Source of the DNA: JAFGCR01 sp964538225 | Lineage (GTDB): Bacteria; Patescibacteriota; Gracilibacteria; UM-FILTER-43-11 | Reading direction: 5' to 3' | Length of the DNA: 11,357 nucleotides | Assembly (NCBI GenBank): GCA_964538225.1 | Contig: CAZIDW010000042.1 | Coordinates: 1-11,357, forward strand | Shown: in pieces, positions 7,226 to 11,357 of the stretch | Layout: each line of letters opens with the position of its first letter | Numbering within the stretch: the first letter of the stretch is position 1 | Translations under genes and position numbers: made by a program | Notes under the pieces: model-generated | Databases searched by the model: none | The model's input: the letters and a program-made list of their open reading frames with translations, nothing else | Told to the model about the DNA's origin: nothing

Positions 7226-7239
7226 ATGGTTAAACCGAT

Positions 7240-7249
7240 GCTTATTGTA
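7240..7249 (-). promoter_or_regulatory. Candidate -10 element TACAATAAGC upstream of the surface-protein gene
   Basis: On the minus strand 7249-7240 reads TACAATAAGC, identical over ten bases to the element before the caspase-like gene. It lies 14 nt from the ATG at 7225 and directly after the terminator at 7267-7301, which is where a new transcription unit would be expected. At 17 bp upstream there is only a T-run and no TTGACA-like box. Confidence 0.45.
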
Positions 7250-7266
7250 CTGTAAATCCTTACAAC

Positions 7267-7301
7267 AAAAAACCTCCCGGCCGGTTGGAAGGGAGGTTTT
7301 T
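7267..7301 (-). terminator. Intrinsic terminator, usable on both strands
   Basis: CCTCCC (7273-7278) pairs with GGGAGG (7291-7296) around a 12-nt loop. Flanking A and T runs (7268-7272 with 7297-7301) extend the stem to 11 bp. On the minus strand the stem is followed by six T residues. On the plus strand it is followed by five T, then GA, then five T. It separates the small membrane-protein genes (7566-8246) from the surface-protein gene, so the minus-strand reading is the relevant one. Confidence 0.85.
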
Positions 7302-7318
7302 GATTTTTCAGTAATCAA

Positions 7319-7564
7319 TTACCAGCTAATTTCATGTCGCATATATTCAACTGACCCCATTTTGAACAAATATTTATTAGTCCAGCGGTTAAACCGGGGC
7401 TGGGAATGGCGATCGGTGCGGGCTGACTGAACCGGTCCATCCATCCGGTTGCAACCGCTGACTTCCCACTCATATACCTTGGCACGCACAGGCAAGAAAT
7501 CAAGGCCAAACAATAGGCATGCGCTTGCTTTTAAGAAGGTCTTTTGATTATTTGAACCTGTTTT
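7319..7564 (-). other. Open frame without a clear start, ending at the terminator (small gene or remnant)
   Basis: Between the 7566-7988 gene and the terminator lie about 260 nt with no confident gene. One minus-strand frame is open throughout and ends in TAA at 7319-7321, only about a dozen bases before the terminator stem, as a real gene end would. Its translation includes a hydrophobic stretch, FLKASACLLFGLDFLPVRA, then VYEWEVSGC and RWTNKYLFKMGS. Possible starts are GTG at 7489 (56 aa) or ATG internally; none has a good context. The segments TDR and TN-YL-K faintly recall the C-terminus of the surface protein (WTDR...FTNGYLLK), so it could be a decayed paralogue end. The evidence is weak and the function unknown. 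Confidence 0.3.
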
Positions 7565-7565
7565 T

Positions 7566-7988
7566 TTAATTGGATTCAGCCCCTTCATCCTCATCACCAT
7601 CTTCCTCCGGCTGGGAAGGGATATCACTGGTATCTCCGTGCAAGCCAGCCGCGTCCGCAGAAGCTTCATCGGAATCATTGGGTATATCATCACCAGGAAT
7701 GGCAACATCAACCGATGCATCAGGATTATTTAAATCCGCACGGGAGTTCTGTCCGGAAATCGACACATCTTGCGTATTTAATTCAGGCCCAGTAGGCGTG
7801 GCGGCCGATCCGCCAACAGTGGATAGCTGATTTTCGACAGGCTGAGCAGAAAAAATATTCCCTGTAAGCTTAGACACCTGGATGTCCAGCGCCTCGACGC
7901 GCAGAAAAAGCCAGGCGACCATGATGGCTGCCAATGCTAAAACTAATAATGAGTAGACATTTTGATGCCTTTTAAGGTGTTTAAACAT
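7566..7988 (-). CDS. Single-pass membrane protein with long acidic tail (paralogue of 8019-8246)
   Basis: A 140-residue protein of unknown function. Residues 1-12 are basic (MFKHLKRHQNVY) and followed by one transmembrane helix (about 13-30, SLLVLALAAIMVAWLFLR). A short stretch with coiled-coil-like spacing, VEALDIQVSKLTGN, comes next. The remaining 95 or so residues are a low-complexity tail rich in Asp, Glu, Ser, Ala and Asn, ending in an Asp/Glu run. By the positive-inside rule the basic N-terminus is cytoplasmic and the acidic tail is outside. The first 45 residues align closely with the neighbouring upstream gene (YSLL..., AWLF.RV..LD..V.K), so the two are a tandem duplication. The tails do not align. 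It lies 30 nt after its paralogue, so they are probably co-transcribed. No ribosome binding site; the leader is A-rich. Confidence 0.8.
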   Translation of the reverse strand: MFKHLKRHQNVYSLLVLALAAIMVAWLFLRVEALDIQVSKLTGNIFSAQPVENQLSTVGGSAATPTGPELNTQDVSISGQNSRADLNNPDASVDVAIPGDDIPNDSDEASADAAGLHGDTSDIPSQPEEDGDEDEGAESN

Positions 7989-8018
7989 ATTTTTTGTTTT
8001 TGTTAAAAATTTATTTAC

Positions 8019-8246
8019 TTATTCCGTTTCGCCTTCCGCGGGCGTTTCTTCTTCTGTTTCTTCCGGTTCAACGGTTTCGGTTACCGCGGGACGGCGGGCT
8101 TGGTGTTCCTCCATGCGGTTGGAATATTTGGCTACCTCCGCGTCTAATTGGTCGACCCGGACAAACAGCCAGGCGATCAATGCCGCGACCGCTGTCAGAA
8201 AGAGAAGAGAATAAAGATTTCTATGTTTTTTAAAGTGTTCGTTCAT
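8019..8246 (-). CDS. Small single-pass membrane protein (paralogue of 7566-7988)
   Basis: A 75-residue protein of unknown function. A basic N-terminus (MNEHFKKHRNLY) precedes one transmembrane helix (about 13-30, SLLFLTAVAALIAWLFVR). A juxtamembrane heptad-like segment VDQLDAEVAKYSNRMEEHQ follows, then a Glu/Thr/Pro-rich tail (EPEETEEETPAEGETE). Position for position, the first 45 residues match the next gene downstream, with conserved H, K, H, N, YSLL, AWLF, RV, LD, V and K. The short tail differs in sequence and length. The start at 8246 is the only ATG giving the complete basic-TM layout. It sits 31 nt after the two-domain membrane protein gene, likely in one transcript. The heptad segment suggests homo- or hetero-association, which is inference. 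Confidence 0.78.
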   Translation of the reverse strand: MNEHFKKHRNLYSLLFLTAVAALIAWLFVRVDQLDAEVAKYSNRMEEHQARRPAVTETVEPEETEEETPAEGETE

Positions 8247-8277
8247 TTCTATTTTGGTTAAGAAAGTAATCTCTCAT

Positions 8278-8883
8278 TTACTTTTTATCATAAATCGCGT
8301 TGATAGTGGTAACGATTTTATTAAAAAGGCGGAAAGCCTGTCTGGGCGGATGTTTGTAATCAGGCAATTCCGAGAACTCGATCCAATACTGTCCCGCCGG
8401 ATACGTGAAAAACTGCGAGCCTTCCGTTTCAATCATTTTTTTGCCCTGGGTGTTATAGATGGCATACCGCCCGTATTCCGGAAAGACTTTTACGCCCAAT
8501 AACGGCCCCTGGCAGGTGAATTCATAATCCCCGTTTATTTCCATTGTGGCGCCGGCAGGCAGGTTAAAGGTCATCGGATCGGGGGTGATATGGCCGGTGA
8601 CAGGGGCAAACTCGACCCGATACGTATCAGCCGGCAAGGTAAAAATTTCTGTGCCGCCCACATGCCGCTTTACCAGTTCATTGGTTTCATTGTTTAAAAT
8701 GATGTATTCGGCATGGTCGATAGGAACTTTCACCTGAATACGGCCGGCATCCGGTTCACTGGCGGCCGGATGGAGCGGTGCCGGCGTGTGGGACACCAGA
8801 GAGGCCAGGACAAACAAAGAGGCCACCAGAAGCGCTGAATAGCCTATAAAATGCCTGACACGGGGTTTGAGTTTTTTAGCCAT
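8278..8883 (-). CDS. Membrane-anchored protein with two tandem PEGA-like beta domains
   Basis: A 201-residue protein of unknown function. A basic N-terminus (MAKKLKPRVRH) and one transmembrane helix (about 13-30) act as an anchor, followed by a Pro/Ala linker. Two similar domains follow, about residues 48-122 and 127-200. Both run VKV..., Y.I.N..., a GTEIFTLPA or GSQFFTYPA turn, then Y.VEF or Y.IEF, and a final hydrophobic strand and Tyr. This is the pattern of short PEGA-type or carboxypeptidase-regulatory-like beta-sandwiches often found outside the membrane. The family name is a guess from the motif; the internal duplication is direct observation. It is the first gene of the minus-strand block, 33 nt downstream of a good promoter, and is followed within 31 nt by the small membrane proteins. 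Confidence 0.75.
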   Translation of the reverse strand: MAKKLKPRVRHFIGYSALLVASLFVLASLVSHTPAPLHPAASEPDAGRIQVKVPIDHAEYIILNNETNELVKRHVGGTEIFTLPADTYRVEFAPVTGHITPDPMTFNLPAGATMEINGDYEFTCQGPLLGVKVFPEYGRYAIYNTQGKKMIETEGSQFFTYPAGQYWIEFSELPDYKHPPRQAFRLFNKIVTTINAIYDKK

Positions 8884-8916
8884 AATGTTGGTATTTATTT
8901 TTTAAGTTTATGTTTA

Positions 8917-8945
8917 ATTATAACATATTTATTTTATTATGGCAA
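8917..8945 (-). promoter_or_regulatory. Sigma70-type promoter for the minus-strand envelope genes
   Basis: On the minus strand, TTGCCA (8945-8940, 5 of 6 to TTGACA) is followed after exactly 17 bp by a perfect TATAAT (8922-8917). The -10 box ends 33 nt before the ATG at 8883. This is the clearest promoter in the window and would drive the 8278-8883, 8019-8246 and 7566-7988 genes down to the terminator at 7267-7301. Confidence 0.75.
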
Positions 8946-8978
8946 GCAAAAGCGCTGATTTTTTTAATCAATAGCTCG

Positions 8979-8987
8979 TGGTATAGT
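8979..8987 (+). promoter_or_regulatory. Candidate extended -10 (TGGTATAGT) for ftsQ
   Basis: TG-G-TATAGT at 8979-8987 fits an extended -10 element on the plus strand; no TTGACA-like -35 is visible. A transcript from here would begin just before the 12-bp repeats and have a leader of about 80 nt ahead of the ATG at 9074. An alternative TACAAT lies closer to the gene (9038-9043). Weak support. Confidence 0.3.
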
Positions 8988-8996
8988 TCTTAATAC

Positions 8997-9032
8997 CCAA
9001 TTGAGGATCCAATTGTAGGCCCAATTGTGGGG
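8997..9032. repeat. Three tandem 12-bp repeats, CCAATTG core
   Basis: CCAATTG occurs at 8997-9003, 9009-9015 and 9021-9027, spaced exactly 12 bp, and each unit continues with a G-rich end (AGGAT, TAGGC, TGGGG). Each core contains the palindrome CAATTG. A second pair with the same 12-bp spacing, TGGGTCA, follows at 9043-9049 and 9055-9061. The array sits in the divergent spacer between a strong minus-strand promoter and ftsQ. Confidence 0.8.
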
Positions 9033-9073
9033 AACAATACAATGGGTCAACAAGTGGGTCACTAATCAGAAAT

Positions 9074-10132
9074 ATGATTTTCAGAAGAAAAAAACCCAAA
9101 CGGCTTTATTACCCCACCAAGGCGCGTTGGTACAACCGGCCCCGCCGCCGGCCAGCTGGCAAAACCAGAAAAGCCCCCAAAAAAGGCCTGAAAGGGGTTT
9201 TCCGCAACTGGGTCAAAAAATCCGCTTACACCGCGGTCGCCGCAGGGGGAGCCGCCCTGCTTTTTGTGGTCCTGTTCGCCTTTTCCTACCTGTCCATCAC
9301 GAATATAGAAGTGGTGCGGGAAAATTTTAATATCGACAGCGCGGCCATTGAAAACCGCCTTAATCCGTATATCGGCAAGAACCTGCTGTTTTTCCCCAAA
9401 AAAAAGATCTATCAGACAATCAATGAACATTTTCCGGAATTCGCAGAGATAAAAGTCGATAAAATCTTTCCTTCCGCCATCAGGATCAGGCTCAAAAGCC
9501 ATCCGATTGTCGCGAACCTGAAGGCGTATTATGTTTTACCGGAGCCAGAAAGATTGGCCAAGGAAGAAAGCTTTACCGAACTCAACAGGGCCATTGAAGA
9601 GCTTTCGGATAATAATCCGGATCTGGAAAAAGTGGATACTGACAGCCCTCTTGGAGACAAAGAGGTCACCGAACCGATTTTTGACTTGGGCGAAGGAGGA
9701 GGCGGCCCCGAACCCACTGAGCAAAAATCTCTGCTAAACCGCATCGGCCAGGCCATTTTCAACCAGGATGAGAACCTGGAACTGATGACAGTCACCGTCC
9801 GGCAGCTGGATCAGCCGGTGGAAGACCGCGAGCAGGTTATTCCCCGGGAACACATGGATTACATGCTCAAGGCTATCGATTATTTTACCAATGCCATGGG
9901 CCTGGATGTGCTGGGCATAGATTACTTACAGGTCGCCCGGGAAATACATTTAAAAACCGAAAAAGATCTGACTGTCTGGTTAAGCATTGAACGCGATTTT
10001 AAACAGCAGATCGACAAGCTCAGCACCATTTATGAGCCCGCGGAACTTGATAAAGAGGAATTAAGTTATATTGATTTAAGGGTCAAAGACAAGGTAATTT
10101 ATTGTCCGCGCAACGCGCGATGCGACCGCTAA
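9074..10132 (+). CDS. ftsQ: FtsQ/DivIB-like cell division protein
   Basis: A 352-residue bitopic membrane protein with the FtsQ layout. It has a strongly basic cytoplasmic N-terminus (1-50, many Arg/Lys), one transmembrane helix (about 52-73) and an extracytoplasmic POTRA domain (about 75-148). The POTRA domain contains ITNIEVV, then NPYIGKNLLFFPKKKIYQTI, and the strand pattern IKVDKIFPSAIRIRL. In this family the protein links the early divisome to FtsB/FtsL and septal peptidoglycan synthesis. After the POTRA domain comes an unusual acidic, Gly/Pro-containing insertion (about 155-235, including EEELSDNN-like acid runs and GEGGGGPEP). The C-terminal beta domain (about 236-345) then ends in SYIDLRVKDKVIY, as FtsQ proteins do. 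Family members are usually 250-300 residues, so the insertion accounts for the extra length. The ATG at 9074 has no Shine-Dalgarno sequence. It is followed by dacA after 204 nt. Confidence 0.85.
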   Translation: MIFRRKKPKRLYYPTKARWYNRPRRRPAGKTRKAPKKGLKGVFRNWVKKSAYTAVAAGGAALLFVVLFAFSYLSITNIEVVRENFNIDSAAIENRLNPYIGKNLLFFPKKKIYQTINEHFPEFAEIKVDKIFPSAIRIRLKSHPIVANLKAYYVLPEPERLAKEESFTELNRAIEELSDNNPDLEKVDTDSPLGDKEVTEPIFDLGEGGGGPEPTEQKSLLNRIGQAIFNQDENLELMTVTVRQLDQPVEDREQVIPREHMDYMLKAIDYFTNAMGLDVLGIDYLQVAREIHLKTEKDLTVWLSIERDFKQQIDKLSTIYEPAELDKEELSYIDLRVKDKVIYCPRNARCDR

Positions 10133-10178
10133 CCGACCGACTGCTAATTGACTTCTAATGGATTGCTGATTATTTTTA

Positions 10179-10256
10179 GTGCGCGTTAGTACGCGTGTAC
10201 GCGGCCCTATCGGGCCTACGCAGGTGCGCACATGCGTACATTGCGCACATGCGTAC
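10179..10256. repeat. Long imperfect palindrome with alternating purine-pyrimidine runs
   Basis: GGCCC (10203-10207) pairs with GGGCC (10212-10216) around a TATC loop. Outer arms also pair: GTACGC (10189-10194) with GCGTAC (10234-10239), and GTGCGC (10179-10184) with GCGCAC (10243-10248). The right side has two direct copies of TGCGCACATGCGTAC (10225-10239, 10242-10256). Runs of strictly alternating purine and pyrimidine cover 10189-10203, 10224-10241 and 10242-10256. There is no T-run after it, so it is not a classical terminator. Confidence 0.8.
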
Positions 10257-10282
10257 TGCTTGTTGATTAGATATCAATCAGC

Positions 10283-10317
10283 TGTCAGACGTCAGATGTC
10301 AGTTGTCAGTTGTCAAT
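10283..10317. repeat. Five tandem heptamers (TGTCAGT type) upstream of dacA
   Basis: The units are TGTCAGA, CGTCAGA, TGTCAGT, TGTCAGT and TGTCAAT, five 7-bp copies without gaps, ending 19 nt before the dacA ATG. The unit length equals that of the unrelated repeat in front of fba. No promoter box or ribosome binding site lies between the array and the start codon. Confidence 0.85.
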
Positions 10318-10336
10318 TAGCTATCAACCCGAAATT

Positions 10337-11221
10337 ATGTTCAGAAGCCTTCTTACATTATTGTTACTGGCCAGCCTGAATACAGCTCCCCCGGCTGCTA
10401 TTCCGGCGCCGCCTTCGTTCCAGGCCAGCGGACTGCTGACGGTGGAGTCTGTGCCGCGGAAGACCAGTGATACAGTGGCGCAGGTTTTGGAAGCCAAAGC
10501 CGCCCTGCTGATGGACCTGGATTCAGGCACCCTGTTATACGAAAAAGAAGCCAGAAAATCCATGTCGGTCGCCAGCCTGACCAAGATCATGACCGCGCTG
10601 GTCATCCTGGAAAACCACGACCTGGACGAAGTGGTGATGGTGGAAGAGGATTACAATCAGACGGAAGAATTAGGCGTGCGGATATGGCTGAATCAATACG
10701 AAAAAATCACAGTGGGGAACCTGCTCATCGGCCTGCTGGTCCGTTCTGCCGGAGACGCGGCTATGGCATTGGCCGCTTACCACAGTGGTTCTGTGGACGC
10801 GTTCGTGAATGAGATGAACGCCCGCGCCCAGATGCTCCATCTGGACCATACCCATTTTACCAATCCCATCGGGCTGGATGACCCCGATCATTATTCCAGC
10901 GCGTTTGATTTGGCAATTTTAACCAAACACGCCCTCCGTTATCCGGATTTCCGGCGCATCGTCCGCCTGCCGCGCGCCGCCATCACCTCTACGGATGGAG
11001 AGATAACCCATGAATTCGAAAGCACCAATTACCTGCTGGAAAGTTATCTGGATATTCGGGGAGTGAAGACCGGCACCACGGATGAGGCCGGCCAGTCGCT
11101 CATCAACCTGGCGCGCCACCGGAACGGTAAAGAAGTCATTGTGGTGCTTTTAAACAGTCCGGAACGCTTTCAGGAAAGCAAGCGGCTGATTGACTGGGTA
11201 TTCCGTAATTTCTCATGGTAA
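10337..11221 (+). CDS. dacA: D-alanyl-D-alanine carboxypeptidase, S11 family, with altered SxN motif
   Basis: A 294-residue secreted or membrane-tethered penicillin-binding protein that trims the terminal D-Ala of peptidoglycan stem peptides outside the cytoplasmic membrane. The N-terminus is a signal peptide (hydrophobic LLTLLLLASL, then an Ala/Pro-rich stretch). The active-site SxxK is SLTK (Ser80-Lys83), in the usual setting SVASLTKIMTALV. The KTG motif is at 244-246 (GVKTGTT). The second motif, normally Ser-x-Asn, is SAG (137-139) followed by DAA, so Asn is replaced by Gly139 while neighbours are conserved. The enzyme ends at 294, without the long C-terminal domain and amphipathic anchor of E. 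coli PBP5. The frame is open to a TTG at 10310, but the ATG at 10337 gives a clean signal peptide and avoids the heptamer array. It lies downstream of ftsQ on the same strand. Confidence 0.92.
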   Translation: MFRSLLTLLLLASLNTAPPAAIPAPPSFQASGLLTVESVPRKTSDTVAQVLEAKAALLMDLDSGTLLYEKEARKSMSVASLTKIMTALVILENHDLDEVVMVEEDYNQTEELGVRIWLNQYEKITVGNLLIGLLVRSAGDAAMALAAYHSGSVDAFVNEMNARAQMLHLDHTHFTNPIGLDDPDHYSSAFDLAILTKHALRYPDFRRIVRLPRAAITSTDGEITHEFESTNYLLESYLDIRGVKTGTTDEAGQSLINLARHRNGKEVIVVLLNSPERFQESKRLIDWVFRNFSW

Positions 11222-11224
11222 TCA

Positions 11225-11336
11225 CGGTGTCGTCAGGCGTTTGCGGTGTCGCGGCGCGTATCGTCTTACGTTGTGGGTGTCGGCTAATGGTCGTCAACGT
11301 TTTACGCTACCGATACGTTTATCGACACCGACACCG
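11225..11336. repeat. Large imperfect inverted repeat downstream of dacA
   Basis: GGTGTCG (11245-11251), five bases, then CGTATCG (11257-11263) on the left match CGATACG (11311-11317), five bases, then CGACACC (11323-11329) on the right in inverted order. ACGTTG (11268-11273) also pairs with CAACGT (11295-11300), and CGGTGT (11225-11230) with ACACCG (11331-11336). The loop is about 21 nt. A short T-run follows about 15 nt later at the window end (11352-11357). It may act as a terminator-like structure or be a dispersed palindromic element. Confidence 0.65.
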
Positions 11337-11357
11337 ATAACTATTTACCGCTTTTTT

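Noticed and set aside
7226..7318. Longer N-terminus for the surface protein (frame open up to an ATG at 7318)
   Set aside because: The extension would be encoded across the terminator hairpin and would bury the signal peptide; the ATG at 7225 gives a normal exported N-terminus.
9042..9065. Seven-codon upstream ORF (ATG to TAA) before ftsQ with GGGG upstream
   Set aside because: It falls entirely within the 12-bp repeats and could arise by chance; nothing else supports a leader peptide.
10225..10256. Two 15-bp direct repeats that could suggest a CRISPR array or att sites
   Set aside because: Only two copies, separated by 2 bp, with no spacers and no cas or integrase genes nearby; they are part of a palindrome.
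10179..10379. Open frame of 66 codons over the ftsQ-dacA spacer
   Set aside because: It starts with GTG inside the palindrome, runs through the heptamer array into dacA in another frame, and has no protein-like features.
1..11357. Alternative genetic code (TGA read as Gly, as in some CPR groups)
   Set aside because: All conserved genes translate cleanly under the standard code with no in-frame TGA at conserved positions; absence of TGA stops among eleven genes is not enough to claim recoding.
1..11357. tRNA, rRNA, insertion sequences or phage genes
   Set aside because: I saw no cloverleaf or CCA-type tRNA structure in any spacer, no transposase motifs, and no phage-type gene.

Overview
The window looks like a chromosomal segment of an uncultivated bacterium, most likely of the Candidate Phyla Radiation/Patescibacteria (Parcubacteria-like). 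This is an inference from the overall style, not from a phylogenetic marker. The hints are compact genes of moderate GC separated by short, very AT-rich or repeat-filled spacers; start codons with no Shine-Dalgarno sequence; several fast-evolving, lineage-specific membrane and surface proteins; and a minimal glycolysis cluster beside cell-envelope genes. The standard genetic code works throughout. Of the eleven stop codons seen, ten are TAA, one is TAG and none is TGA.

Layout. Positions 1-8883 are all on the minus strand, so they are read from high to low coordinates. The block starts at a good sigma70-type promoter (8917-8945). It first encodes a membrane-anchored protein with two similar beta-type domains (8278-8883), then two small paralogous single-pass membrane proteins with unrelated acidic tails (8019-8246, 7566-7988). 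An open frame without a clear start (7319-7564) follows, then a strong intrinsic terminator (7267-7301). A new unit then begins with a secreted 572-residue beta-rich surface protein (5507-7225), followed by an NDP-sugar epimerase/dehydratase (4487-5449), a small caspase/CHAT-like protein (3747-4445) and a LemA-family protein with a long Pro/Glu-rich repeated tail (2447-3631). The block ends with three glycolytic genes: class II fructose-bisphosphate aldolase (1456-2385), glyceraldehyde-3-phosphate dehydrogenase (360-1361) and 6-phosphofructokinase (1-273, cut by the window edge).

On the plus strand, reading away from the same divergent spacer (8884-9073), lie an FtsQ/DivIB-like divisome protein (9074-10132) and an S11-family D-Ala-D-Ala carboxypeptidase (10337-11221). 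Together these indicate peptidoglycan synthesis, remodelling and septation.

Functionally, the glycolysis genes sit together in one direction. The GAPDH carries substitutions at both positions that usually specify NAD, so it may make NADPH. The envelope genes form a second theme: a secreted surface protein, membrane anchors, LemA, a sugar-nucleotide enzyme, FtsQ and DacA. The spacers deserve attention: nearly every one carries its own kind of short tandem repeat (7-, 12- and 14-bp units) or a long imperfect palindrome, often touching the start codon. None of the twelve genes has a recognisable ribosome binding site.
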